Assembly (NCBI RefSeq): GCF_947623445.1
Contig: NC_135247.1
Coordinates: 18,354,501 to 18,418,500, forward strand
DNA from: Clavelina lepadiformis
Lineage: Eukaryota; Chordata; Ascidiacea; Aplousobranchia; Clavelinidae
Direction of reading: 5' to 3'
Length of the DNA: 64,000 nucleotides
Part shown: positions 12,289 through 25,018 of the stretch, one piece after another
Layout of the letters: each line of letters opens with the position of its first letter
How positions within the stretch are numbered: position 1 is the stretch's first letter
Position numbers and translations under genes: made by a program
The notes under the pieces: model-generated
What the model saw: the letters and a program-made list of their open reading frames with translations, nothing else
Databases searched by the model: none
What the model was told of the DNA's origin: nothing

Positions 12289-14046
12289 GCCTATATGATG
12301 CGCCGAATTTCTCCAGCCAATTTTCTGAAGCAGAATTGCCGTTTTACTATATATTCTGTAACATAAGTATGACGTTGGCGTGTTGCAAATTTTGGCATTA
12401 CTTTTATTGGCCAGTTATCCGGTGCACTAAAAGCAAACATTCCAGTAGGGACACACACACACGTTGGCAATCAGTGCAGAGTAGGCCTACGTCACCAGAG
12501 TTTGCTTGGTGCAAAACAGCTTGTATATACACTGGTTTATCGGTGCGACTGCTTCTGCTCACTAAAGTTGTTGTCGAAAAATGACGTAATCTAGCCTATT
12601 GTGTTCAGGGCTGGTGTGACAGTAAGAGATTCATCAACGTGCTTACTGCAAGCTAAATTTTTATACGTTCACGATTATTTATATAAATAATTAAAGAATA
12701 AAAAAATAAAAACTTTAGACAGTAGGCCTAATACAGACAACTGGATAAACTGATAAATGCTGATATTTGATAATTAATCGGATATTTCTATAAAACTCAA
12801 AGCACCAACTGACAGGCAAGGCTAGCTTACAACGTTATTAATTATTATACCCGATAATGGCACAGGGGGGTCATGTTGTACAGATATCCAAGCTATCCTA
12901 TACGACCATAATCACCCTACATACAAATTCTTCAAACTTTAGGCTAAATCAGTCTAGTCTAGTCTAGAGTCATAAGATCACCTGATAACAAGTGGTAACG
13001 GTAGTTGCTTCTGATGACGTCATGAAACGAAAAAGAAAACAAAAACTTAATAGACATCAAGTTTTCTTCAAGTAAAAGCAAATGTCACTTGTAATTTGTA
13101 TTCTTGTTTCTAAACCGCCAAATAATTTCAATATTGGCACAAATTGCAAATGAAAATTGTTTTCCTGTTATTTGATAAACACTTTTCTAGTCAAGGTTAA
13201 TAAAAATATTTCTGAGTGGATAAAAGTAATTACTTTATCACCTTTATTATGCCGGCGAGCTTTTCAAAGCAACCAAATTTTTAGATTTTTAATGGAAAAT
13301 AATTAATTGGAAAGTGGATAAATCATGTTGCATAATAAATATCATCATAATAAGTAATGATTGAAAGAACAAAATAAAGTCAGCTGATTTCGGAGCATGG
13401 ACAAAAGATTTGTCACGAACGTGGATTTTGTCATCTCTGTGTGTTTAGATTATGACAACATAGGCCTACAGTTATAACTTTTGTCTGCAGTTCAGAACGG
13501 ATGCATAGTTCTTATGTAATCAAAGCGTCACAATAGCGTGAACAGTTGTTGTGTCGATCTTATGTTAACCGTAAGAAGACGATTAGCGACGATCTCTTAA
13601 AAGACTTACCAAAAATTGAAAATATTTATGAGACTTTATAAACTTTGTCAATGGAAATATTTCTCAATGAAGTTGCCAGACATAGCACGAAAAATTTTAA
13701 AATTAATTAAGTGAATGAAGAGAGTTTCCGAAGTTAAACCTTGATTTAATATTTATAAGTTACTTTAGGATAAGTTAAATTAAGATAAGTTAAGTTAAGA
13801 TATTTGGAATTTGGACACAGACTCTCAGCAAGTTTGGGGCACCAGTAGAAGCACAGTTTTTTGTCGCTAGGAGTGAACAACAATTACTGCAAATACATTA
13901 CATTTATTTAGCTATATCTCACGAAGTGTTCCACTTAGCTACAGTATGAGTGTTTATAAACATTTTTTTTAGATTATACATTGCATTGTTGTAATTGTAT
14001 GAGTTAAAACAGATTTCTACAGTCAAAAAATCCAACCTATTAGACA
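12289..14046. other. Spacer upstream of the adhesion GPCR
   Basis: AT-rich, no gene found. It contains a short TCTAG tandem near 12950, a run of TAAGTTAAG-like words near 13755-13800, and one exact CRE octamer TGACGTCA at 13015-13022. The last few hundred bases should include the promoter of the downstream receptor gene. Confidence 0.4.
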
Positions 14047-17000
14047 ATGAAAACTTTATTAATTCTCATCCTGGTTTTTATTTCATCGACTCCTGCTCAG
14101 AGTAAGTGAATTTTATTTGTAGTTACTATTTTTACACGTCCGTCGTCACGGAAAACTTTTCTCTGTAAGAACTGGTAATAACTAATAACAGTAATAACAT
14201 AACTTGATACCGACATAGGCCTATCATGTCTGAACCCATCTCCGGACTGAGGAAACTTTTTTTACGACTTGAACTCGGTAATGATTTCTCACCTTTTGAT
14301 TCCTGGTTACCGAGTTTGCTTCCGAAATGCTTGGTAATAGGCCTACGTTTGAAACCATACATTGTACAAAAGTAAACTTGATCATAAAACACATTAAACG
14401 CATAAAGCACCACGACAATTGAACTAATTCTTGCAAATTTGGTTGCATTTGAGGAAATAATGGGAGCTTAACGGTTGCGATGAAATTCAAGTAATAATTG
14501 TAATGATCTTACAAATCTTTCACTTCTGCTGTAAATTAATTAGGTCATAAAGCAATATTGTTCTTGATGAAGAACTCTATTTAATAAGTTAAAGTTATGG
14601 TTGGTTGGAGGAACAGGAATTCCTGCAGTTTATGTTTGAACTTTCCATTAATTTAAAAGTTTCTTTTAAACGAACAATTTTTGGTGGAATTGTCTCTTTA
14701 CAAACACTGAACAACCGCTTTGCTGAAGCAGTTATAAGAGACAGTGCCTTTCGATTTAGACTTTGAATTAAAATAAGTCACGTTAGAAGGCCATAATAGG
14801 AAACAGGCGTAAAGGGCAACTGACTTAACGACGTGCTCATCTTGCTGTATATGTCATTATATCACGGTTATGTTGACTCATGCATACACTCTGCAGGTCA
14901 CAATGGGATTAGAATGTAGAATGACTCAGTGTATTTGACAAAAAATAAATCCTTTCGCAGAACCACGGTTTGTTTTTAGGTGAAAATACGATGGTGTTAG
15001 TGGATATATGACGTAAGTTGAAACTGCAGCAAGCTTTATGCGCATCAATATGGCACGAAACCCCTAATATAGAGCCCAATCAGATAACAGGATTAAGTGA
15101 AATAATTATAATTAATAACATTAACTAGTTATTATTAAATAATCTATTAATTAAATATTTGATTAGTGACAAATTCGGTATACTCAATGATATGTCTCAA
15201 TAAAAGAACTGGTTTTTGGCTTAGATCAATTAAGGGTTTGTAAAGCTCAGTCAAACATTTGTTACTTGATGTGCAAATGCAATTTTAAAACAAAATGTTG
15301 TTCGTAGAATAAATTATGTGATATGCAGATAATATATCAACGCATTTCTAAAGCACATTCCAGAAATACGAAGTGCCATGGGCATAAAAAAATAAAAACT
15401 TTATTTGCGAACAAATTTGGTTTAAAACTTAAAAAACTAACAGTTTTTATTCACTTGACCATCGTTATGACGTCATAAACCACCACGCATGAAAGACTAG
15501 AAGGAAAGAGTTTGCGCGTGACATCGATCCGGTAATCGTTCCTCGCTGTTTCGGCCATCAGCAGGAACTAAGCTACAATTTACTGTATGTCGACCGGTCA
15601 GTAGTTCAGGTAACCTGTATAAAAACGGAACATGCCTAATCGTGAACAAATTATGGTGTATTACCCTGACTATAGGTCGAAAGATAACTCAACTGAACGA
15701 TAGCTTGAATTAGAACCTCTGTTTTTGTGTAGAGGACTGTGGATTTGAGGAAAGCAAAGATCAATTTTGTGGATACAAGAATAATGGATGGAATAGGATA
15801 TATTGGATAAAAGCAATGGAGGGTGGTAAGTTGTGTTGCTTACAGCATCTCTTCTTTTTATTTTTCACCTGTTTAAGGTGTATTACTTATCATATCTGTT
15901 TTGTTCAGTATATTGCATTGAAAAACATTCCTCTAATGAGTAATCGAATGTTATCAACTTTAACGCTGACACTAAACGCAACTGACTGGATGGAAATATG
16001 TTTTTACTACTTAAGTTATTGGCAAGACAGTGGTGTGTTCAACTTAATTGGAAAATCTGCAGATGAGGAGTGAGTTTATGCTGACCTATTATATCTACTA
16101 AATCGACCTTTAAAACTGGACTGTGTAACTATAAAACTATATGTTATAACTATATTGTAGTTATCGAACTTCATTTGCAATCTCCATTTCAAATAAGAAA
16201 AAGAATTGTTACAGAGCAATAACGTCACAAACGTTTTATTCTGAAAAATAATAAGCAAAGCCGTTCATTATCTTTTTGAAAATATACCTCTCAAGATCTA
16301 CACATTTTCGTTCTTTCTCTATGCGTTTCATTCCGCCAGAAAATGCATCACTCATGACGGTCTGGGGCAATGTTATTGAAAACATTCGCCCAATTTGGGA
16401 ATTTTCCCACAGGATCACCGAACAGGAGCAAACGTGCCTTGTGTCTTGGGCGAGGGCATTGCAACGATATTGAACGAGTATTGAACACGAGTTTACATCA
16501 TTGCTTGCTCAGCTAAGCGCTCAACTATCGCGCCGACTTCACCCGGGTTTACAAGAGAGGAGGAATAGTTTTTTATAACATTGTTCGGTATTCACTATGG
16601 GCAGAGCTTTGACGCTATTCACATTGATTAGCTTTTGACACGTACTAATCAGCTGGATGGAACATTGCTTGCAATAAAAATAGAAAGTCAATATTTCACA
16701 GTGTACTTGGCCTACTGGTTCAAGCAGGCTGTGTGACGGAATCGTTTTCCTTTGTTAAGTGTGTTTGAGACACCGAGTAGGCAATAATTTGTTACACACC
16801 TTATTACAACGTATAGGAAGGTAATCTGGAGCGCAAAAAGTGACCAGGAGTGTTGGCAAGAAGTAAGTGTTCCAATAAACCCTAATACCAGTGCCTTGAT
16901 ATTCCAAAGCGATGGTTTGGCGATTGTTTTCTTGGATGATATAAGATTGAGTAAGTTTTATAACTTTTCGTCGTATTTTGTTAACATGGTGATGGTTGTA

Positions 17001-20000
17001 TTGCTTTAAATTTAGCTTGTTTATTGGTGTTCAGTTGCTAGAGGAAGATCGCAATCAAATAATTCAGTCATGGAAACAAGAACAACCACTACAAAACTCT
17101 TAAATACTTTGTCAACTTTGGAAATTATATCACAGTGTAGTTTTAATAATCGAAAGCTCATTGAATTGGAATCCATTGTTTCATCTGCAACATCTTTAAC
17201 TGCGGAGGTTGTATTCGTTCTAATCTACAGATCGTATTGTGAGACATGCTGTGATTAAAAAATACAAATGAATGACATTTAAAATTTGTTATGATATGTT
17301 GCAGGTTTCGACTGGTGTCATAAAGGATGTTGCATGTCTTGTTTTGTCAGGAAACAACTTCTCTAAAATTGTAAAGTGAGCACGGTTTTGACCGACATGG
17401 AGATATGTAGTTAACGTTTGATTATTATTAAAAGGGGTATAACAACTGTGAATGTTTGTGTATAGACTACTTAGACTACTGGACCAGGTTGCAGACAAGG
17501 TTCATGTGAATGACGGAGAAGTCTTTATTGCAACGTCACCAACTGTTTTTATGGCTGTTGTAAATTTTCCAGAAGCAAGCTCAAAAAATATAGGTTGTTG
17601 CTATTGTTATTTAAATATATTTATGATTCAGTTCAGTTTGCTCAACCGAGAATTTTTTTGTTACTTGCAAGGTACATGTTTGTGGTTAAAACAGATTACC
17701 AGATTATATTAATATTATTTGTGCGTTCAATTTTGTCTAGGCAACACCTCTGGAGTTGGCTTGAAAGTTGTTAATTATCCCAAAAAAGAAACGGGCTTTG
17801 GTAATGACAGTTTTTCACTCTTTTATGAGAACGACATCACAAACCACTCATCTATTTTTGTTCCTTATGAAGTTATCAAGAAAAGCAAAGGTAAATTCGT
17901 GACCTCCGGTGGTTAATGAATTTATTAAAACAAATTTCTTATTAACCTGATCGCTTGCAATATATTTTATAGATGGAAAGGTCAGCTTCTATAGTTTTTT
18001 TGGAGACAGATGGTTTTATACAATCCCATCTGTAAACAAAATCAAAGAGATGGAAGGTTACAAAGAATCGTTTGTTAATTCTCACGTTGTACTATCTGCA
18101 ACAATTTTGGACCCTCGAACCCCCACAAACAATCTGAAGGAAAAAATGCAAATTTCATTTCGTATTAACAAGGTCAAACAAATTATTTCAAATTAAAAAA
18201 ATTGTTCTATTATATCTATAAAAATGTGGAACTGTATGGACAATGATTGGTTATTGAATTATACTAATGTTAAACCATAACTTATAAATTATAGTTTGTT
18301 TACTCTAGAGTTCATCAATCTTTGGTTCATCGTTTTGTGGGTTTTGGGTTGAAGATGGATCTTATTGGTCTTCAGAAGGTTGCACCAAGTTATCTTTATC
18401 AGAGCAATTGCTGCGTTGCGAGTGTAACCATCTAACCAACTTTGCATCACTTTTTGTGAGTGATATCTCTTCTATGGTCGAAAGTCCTCAAATACTGTGA
18501 TGATGAATTACAAAAGAAGTTAATTTCCATATTAATAGGCATATGGCAACCTCACTCATGACAAAGGACTTGATATTCTTACTTATGTTGGTTGTTCGAT
18601 ATCAGCGATTGCAAGTTTGTTCACGATCATTGCTCTGCTCATCATTTGGTTTGTATTTTTTTTTATCTTTTTCTTTATCTTTATTCATATGGTCTATACT
18701 TTCTTTTCTCATTTTGTAAAAATTTCTACAAACAACTTTTATCAACTTTGCTCTGATTTTCTTTAGGAAATCTATCAGAGTCCAAATGAGACAAAGCACA
18801 AAATTTGTGATGCTGAATCTTTCGTTTTCTCTTTTCCTCCTCAACATTTTAATCCTGATCAGTGAAATTCCAGGAGTTAGATCGGATGAGGGGAAGTGCA
18901 AAGCATTGGCAGGAACTCTTCACTTTGCACTGATCAGCGCATTTTTATGGATGTTTGCTCAGGCAGTTTATGTCTTTATTTCAATTAACAAGGTGTAATC
19001 TTAAGTTTCTTTTATTTGATTATTGTATTTGCATATTTGATCCGTTTGCTTTGCAGGTTGTGCTTTAACAACTTGTTCTCTATTTCAGCCTATATTCTTT
19101 AAAGCGACATTCTCGTCAAAAAAGTTCATAATATCGTTTATATTTCTTGCCTGGGGATTGCCAATAGTTTTGGTTGTGTTGGTTGCTACACTCAAACCAG
19201 AGTGGTATGTGAATCAAGCAAATGATGTCAACCCCGACAAAACACCAAACATACAAGGACAATTCAGGTTGGTTGAATTTAACGTCATAATTAAAACGCT
19301 GACACGTGGTACTTTATAACTGTATATAAACGGTGTGATTGTTTCGTAACAACATACACTATTAACAGCGTAATGTGGTTAAATGATTAGTATATGTGAT
19401 GAAATAACGTTATACTTTACTATATAGTTAAAGAAAAGTTAGTCAAAAGTTGGGAAATAATAAACCAAAGTCATTTATTGCATTTGTCATTATCTTTATT
19501 CTATTAACTTTTTTCAATTGATAAACTGCCGTCCTGTAGATGTTGGATAGTTCCTGACATGATGCTGTATTTGGTGATAATACCGGCTGCAATTCTTTTG
19601 TCTTTCAATCTGTTCTTGTGTGTGTGGACAATCATCAGCTTCTTCTTAAACAAAAGGCCCGGAGAAAAGGTAAATGTCATTATAAATTACACTTGTGCTG
19701 GTAAAAAATTATCATGTCACAATTAATTTATTCCTAAAAAACTTTATTAGGTGATTTTGAGGAAAAATCAAGTAAAAGACTTGGAACGACGTTTAAAACG
19801 CTGTGCCATTTTGTTTGTGATATTTGGCATCACCTGGATCTTTGGATTTTTAATTTTTAACAGCAGTGATGTGAGCCTTGCTTTTGCTTATATATTCACC
19901 ATCTTCAACTCACTGCAGGGTAAGTTTATTGGAATGTTAATTTTGCATTTTTCTGACGCAATTATTCAAATGTAATCATTTTTTTCATATTCCAGGTTTT

Positions 20001-20234
20001 GCACTTTTCATTCTCTTCATTGTATGCAACAAGGCAGTCAGAGACAATGTTTTAGAAAGATTACATCTCCCATCTAGATCATTAGTTACTTCAAAAATCA
20101 AAGTGCCAAAGGTGATCTTTTAATGAAGTTCTTCAGTCGCAAACATTTAATTAAGATAACTAAAAACATATTTCATTTCAATGAATTTTTAGGAAAGAAA
20201 AACGTCTTCCAAAATCAACGCAGCTCGCGAATAA
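14047..20234 (+). CDS. Adhesion G-protein-coupled receptor with MAM domain, GAIN/GPS and 7TM
   Basis: Exons as read: 14047-14101, 15733-15825, 15909-16069, 16817-16950, 17035-17207, 17305-17375, 17466-17593, 17741-17890, 17973-18172, 18309-18455, 18539-18648, 18767-18992, 19089-19267, 19540-19669, 19751-19919, 19996-20111, 20193-20234. Exon 1 is a signal peptide (MKTLLILILVFISS). Exons 2-4 form a MAM domain ending in GLAIVFLDDIRL. The middle exons form a GAIN-like region closing with a GPS: Cys and Trp pairs, then CECNHLTNFASLF, where cleavage is expected between Leu and Thr. Seven hydrophobic segments follow, including ITWIFGFLIF in TM6, with a short cytoplasmic tail ending INAARE. In the family, autoproteolysis exposes a tethered agonist (here TNFASLF). 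The ligand is unknown. Phases agree from exon 3 onward, but exon 2 ends in phase 1 while exon 3 opens in phase 0, so the MAM join is uncertain. Orthology to a named ADGR subgroup is not clear. Confidence 0.87.
14102..15732 (+). other. First intron of the adhesion GPCR gene
   Basis: A 1.6-kb intron between the signal-peptide exon and the MAM domain. AT-rich, with one CRE octamer at 15468-15475. No additional exon was recognised, although one could be hidden given the phase problem in the next intron. Confidence 0.5.
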
Positions 20235-22378
20235 ACGCGAAACATTTTACTTTTTATGATCAAATATATTAAATGTTTAAACCGATGGTTTCAATGATTA
20301 ATGCTTTTTATTTTGATGTTTTTGACTTATTATTAAAGCATGTTCTATTGTTCACATTATAATTCCCATCAAAATTACTATATGTAGTTTAAACTTAAAA
20401 TTGTTGGTTTGTATTTTCTACACACACGTTCAAGATTCTTGCTTGTTAAACGTTTCAATGTGTTATGTGACGGCAGCATTGCCCATTACGGAAATAAGAT
20501 ACAGCTCTTGGCGACTGGAACCCATTTCGTACATTATGTTTGTGAAAAGAAATTATAAGTTTCATAAGTCTTTTGGTGTTTCCTTTAGGCTATCACGTTT
20601 TCCTGGTAAATGACTTCGGCTTTGTATGTTTTAAATTGCAAGTTAAATATTGTTTTATTAAACGTAATTTTTGAAATATCTCCTTTGCTTTTGCATAAAG
20701 TCTTGAGCAACGAATCATCATGTTTCCTTTAGTGTAATTCTGATAACAAGAAGCCGTTCCTTTTATTTTGTTGTAGTCAATTACGAGTGTGTCTCCAAAG
20801 TGTCTCTTTAAGGCTAATTCGACATTATATGACAAATCTTGATCGCTATCGTGCATTATTATAAAATCACATCTTTAACCCATCGAGCAAGACTAGTACA
20901 ATTCTTTAATTGGGCGTGTTTCTCTGGCTCAACTCTCAAGCTTTCATTCTTAAGGTATTCTTGTCTTTCAATGGCCAATTTTACTTTGACGACAAATATT
21001 ATGTGAAAACGTTAGCACTCCCACACAAAATTTTACAAAATTTTGCCTTACATGCAACTAGATATACGTCTACTTTAAAGTAGCAACTAGAGATATTAGG
21101 CTGGTGCAGGTGGTGTAGTACAATACTAAAGTTGCATTCTTGCCTGTTGCAATAGCCTACATCGCATGGTTTAACTAACTGTTCAAACTTTAGGATAGTA
21201 GGTTAGCATTGCCAACAAACGAAACCACAGTTAAACTGAAAACATGTTATAAAGAAACCTAGAAGCCGTGCTCACAGGCATTGAAGACATTGTTAATGAA
21301 AACCTAGATGATAAGCTAGGTCATTTCGATCACAATAAATGTTTATTTTTTGAAATTTTATCTGGCAACACTAACATGGAAAAACATTGGCAACAAGCGG
21401 AAAAGTCGACAACCTAAAGACTGAAAAGAGTGCTGGACCGTGTGAAGGTTGATCTTGGCTAACTGCACAACTATTAGAATAAAGAAACAGAAAGTAAGAA
21501 TTGTCAGTACAAATTGTATTAGGTTATTGAACAGGAAAAAGAAGCAAGTATTAGCCGTGTAAGTGACACGGCCTCGAGGGCAAAAACGTGCATTACGGAC
21601 CAATCACAGAATGTAAAAAAGTTATTAGCGTCAGAACGACCACCAAACCCAAATTATAAACACATTATTAAAACATAATTTAACACAAAAACACGTAATT
21701 TAAACACATTTAATATAAAACAAAAATTACGCTGATAGTTTGGCAGGACATTAGCGTTGTGTCACCGTCAAGATGGAACCGACCTGTGTGTCTGGATGAA
21801 AGCAGAATGTTCTTCTTATTTATACCTAGGCTATAAGTTCATGATGGCTTATATGATTGTGACAACTGATATATCCTAGGCCTAACTTTTGGGTTATTTT
21901 ATGTTCCTGTACTTGAACAACTTTTTCTTGTATATTTACTTGTTAGGCTTTTTTAAGTTCTGTTTCATTGCACTGATGTTATTACAACTGGGCTAAGCCT
22001 ATAACGGTCTCTATTTTCAATATTGCTCAATTCTTGTCAGTTTGAAAGATTTTGGTTTTAACCCTAGGCTATATGTTTATGTAATGACTCGTATTCATAA
22101 CACTGGGCAACATCAAAATTATTCCTCAAATGAAAATATGTTACCTAGACTAACTTTGGGATGCTGATTCCAAATCTGAAATCAGAATTGGCCTATCACG
22201 TCAGGATTTAAGGATATGAAAATTCACGAAATTCGGATTTTGCATTGATTCGCACTATATTATAAGGTAGTACAGTATAAGGTATTGTGCAATTTTCTTT
22301 CCCAGCGGATCGTTGGTCTTCAATGCATATCGTGTACGGTTAATATTGACATTATTTTGTAAATGTAATGTTCTACAT
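20235..22378. other. Intergenic spacer
   Basis: AT-rich sequence between the adhesion GPCR and the transposon-derived region. Only chance-length frames are present. No inverted-repeat termini with duplicated flanks were found here. Confidence 0.45.
20332..20337 (+). promoter_or_regulatory. Candidate polyadenylation signal of the adhesion GPCR
   Basis: ATTAAA about 100 bases after the stop codon, followed by a T/G-rich stretch. Plausible by position only. Confidence 0.35.
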
Positions 22379-22761
22379 CATAGGTGTCAAACTCCCGGCC
22401 CGCGGGCCACATCCGGCCCGCTTTACAATAAAACTTGGCCCGCAATGCTATTTTATACATTGAACTATTTCCGGCCCGCGAGATCATTGTGCAGTATAAC
22501 TTACTTTTTTCAAGCAAGAAACAAGATTATAACAAATCGCACAATACAGCAGCACAACAGTTGCCTCATCATGCGATAGAATAAATCGATTTATTCCCAG
22601 CCAAAACCGCCAAAAAAACAAAAATTTGGTGCTGTTTCGCTGACTGTTCCAATTCATGTACTTGTGTCACGAAACGTTCAATCAAGTTTTATCCTTACGG
22701 CCCGCGGCGTTAAATAAGTTTTGAGTTTTGGCCCCTGGTGCGATTGAGTTTGACACCCCTG
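22379..22761. mobile_element. hAT-like MITE with perfect 8-bp target duplication
   Basis: Left end CATAGGTGTCAAACTC; the right end on the minus strand reads CAGGGGTGTCAAACTC. Flanked on both sides by TTCTACAT (22371-22378 and 22762-22769). The interior holds several GGCCCGC words, reminiscent of the 4354-5049 element. About 383 bp, no coding capacity. Confidence 0.88.
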
Positions 22762-22767
22762 TTCTAC

Positions 22768-23594
22768 ATGATAATTAATGCATTCTTGAGTGTTCTTGGC
22801 GATGACTATACGCACTTGGCCATGGCTATAAGGAGGGGGGGCTATAGGGAGGGCCTTAAAGTTGTGTCACTTTTACTCGGATTGCAGTTGGGTTACACCA
22901 AGCATATGTGTTTTCTCTGTTTGTGGGACAGTCGAGACGATGCAAACCACTATGACACAACCGAATGGCCAATGAGAACTAACTACATTGTTGGAAGATA
23001 TAATGTTAAGTGTCAACCCCTAATTGATCCCAGCAAAGTGTACTTGCCACCACTTCATATTAAACTCGGCCTGATCCAACAATTTGTGAAGGCAATGGAT
23101 GTCAATGGAGATGGATTCCTACATATAAAAGAAAAGTTTGGTGCTATACTAAGTGATGCTAAACTGAGAGCTGGAATATTTGTTGGCCCCAGATACGTGA
23201 TTTGATCCGTGACCCAGTATTTCCATCCAAGCTTAATTCAATTGAATTGGAAGCCTGGAATGCGTTAGTACAGATTGTACAAAATTTTATTGGGAACTAT
23301 AGGGCAGAAAATTACTCGGATCTAGTCGACAATTTGCTGGAATCATATCGCGAAATGGGCTGCAGAATGTCACTTAAACTGCATTTTCTTCGTTCACACT
23401 TGGACTTTTTCCCACCAAACCTGGGTGATGTGAGCGACGAACATGGTGAAAGATTTCACCAAGACATCTCTTTGAAGGAATCGCGGTATAAAGGTCGATT
23501 TAACGCTAACATGATGGGGGACTACTGCTGGTTTCTCCAGCGTGAAACTGACACTGAACATGCTCGAAATAGCATGTGTATAAAGCACTTTTGA
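22768..23594 (+). pseudogene. 5'-truncated, frameshifted gene of a transposon-like invertebrate family
   Basis: Two overlapping frames encode one recognisable protein: the first (22768-23205) contains CFLCLWDSRDD and LPPLHIKLGL; the second (to 23594) contains LKLHFLRSHLDFF and SDEHGERFHQD. From memory these blocks occur together in an uncharacterised multicopy protein family of arthropods, Hydra and other invertebrates; I cannot name a Pfam domain for it. The break is near 23185, where GTTGGCCCCAGAT would read through as one frame if it had one more C, so a one-base deletion (or an assembly error in a C run) is likely. The frame is closed by a stop a short way upstream even if the neighbouring MITE is removed, so the N-terminal part is missing. 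Probably a dead copy of a mobile or amplified gene. Confidence 0.7.
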
Positions 23595-25018
23595 GGGGAT
23601 ACAATGCTATTTTGGTTTGGTTTAATCATCCTGGGTTGTGTTAAATTGTGCAATATGATATTGCTGTTATTTTCACTAGCAATTACTGTGTTGATTACAT
23701 CTAATGTTTTGTTCTGCACAGCCAAAATTAGCTGAAATGACAATTAAGGGTTGTCGTGTGCATATATCATATCTCAAAAACGTGATGTGTTAGAAAAAAT
23801 CTAAGGCCAGATTTGGATTCAGCATGGCCACATTAGTCTAGATAAACTTGAAACGAGCAAGGAATAAAAAATAAGTTGAAAAATGTTGCCCAGTGTAATT
23901 CAATAGCAAAAGTGTCAGGCCTGGCACATATTTTACTTAATTTTGTTCAACTTTTCTCAAAGTTTAGATTGTTAATATAAACTTTTAAAACAAATCAGTT
24001 GCTTTAACACAAATTAATAAACAATAATACATACACCGTAAATAAATATACATATATAACTTATGATATATAGTCAAAAGCAAATGTAGGGTCTCTCATA
24101 CTTTTACACTTCGCCTTGAAGGCCTGAATCAGAGGGGTTATGAGGTAGGCCGATAGAAAAGAGATTTTGAAGTAATAACTCCTACATGCTCGATCCTAAT
24201 GTTAATAGGAGTGCAAAAGTAGCCTAAAAGAGACCCCAAATATGCATAACATATGATTGAAAATATTGAAAGCAGTGCACTATAGCATTCTGTCAAGCCT
24301 CTAGTGGTCAAGCCTTTATTTACATGCAGATACTGCCACTACAGCGTAGACTGTTGTTATTAATGTGCTGGTGCCGTAACAGATTTTAGGCTTTCGAAGT
24401 AGAAATGTTGTACCCCGACTTAAAAGTACAGCAGTTTTTGACCAGAAATCGTTCGTGCAGAGACGCAAATTTTGGCGTGATGGCATGCACTGAAGCCTTA
24501 CCGCTTTGTTCAATTTTTTTTATAAATTAGCGTTCAAACAACCAGTGTTTGACTATTTATTTATCATGTATTGATGTAATGAGTACAATATTGGGCATTC
24601 ATGTTGATGACTCTCGTATGTGCACTGTGTCCAACTGTCCATTATGGTTTGTGCTGTATTTACTCGACTTAAAGGCGCTTTATTATGTGTAGTGTCTACA
24701 AGTTAAGAACCCGCAGCGTACAATTTGAAAACGTGTAAAGATTGTCTTATTAACATAAGAAACTCGAAGAAGTGAGCAAGATTCTAAACACCTGGTGTTT
24801 AACAACACTTAAGCTGCTGTACATATGGTATTGGACAGCTATATTTGTCGTGGCCAGAAACGATCGAAACAGCACAAGATGCTTTAAAAAAATTTGTAGT
24901 GCAGCTTCTATTTCAGTACGAAGTGTGTGTGCAAAAGTATATAAATATGGTAATGCAATGTAATTGTTTTTCCTAGAATTGCTCTTTGTTAGAGAATTCC
25001 TGTTTCTAAATATAAACC
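23595..25018. other. Spacer upstream of VAV
   Basis: Noncoding apart from the short palindromic element. Just before the VAV start, TTTGTTAG near 24990 resembles a splice acceptor and could mark a 5' UTR intron or a trans-splice site. The start codon context is AAACCATGG. Confidence 0.45.
24088..24237. repeat. Short palindromic element, possible MITE
   Basis: The ends are imperfect inverted repeats: AGGGTCTCTCATACTTTTAC on the left and, on the minus strand, GGGGTCTCTTTTAGGC then TACTTTTGCACT on the right. About 150 bp. No clear target duplication was found. Confidence 0.45.

Noticed and set aside
12210..12584. 124-codon frame near 12.3 kb
   Set aside because: It runs across the end of a hAT MITE and its target duplication, so it cannot be an old gene.
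22738..22767. Upstream extension of the transposon-like frame
   Set aside because: These codons lie in the right end and target duplication of the MITE, so they are not part of the original protein.
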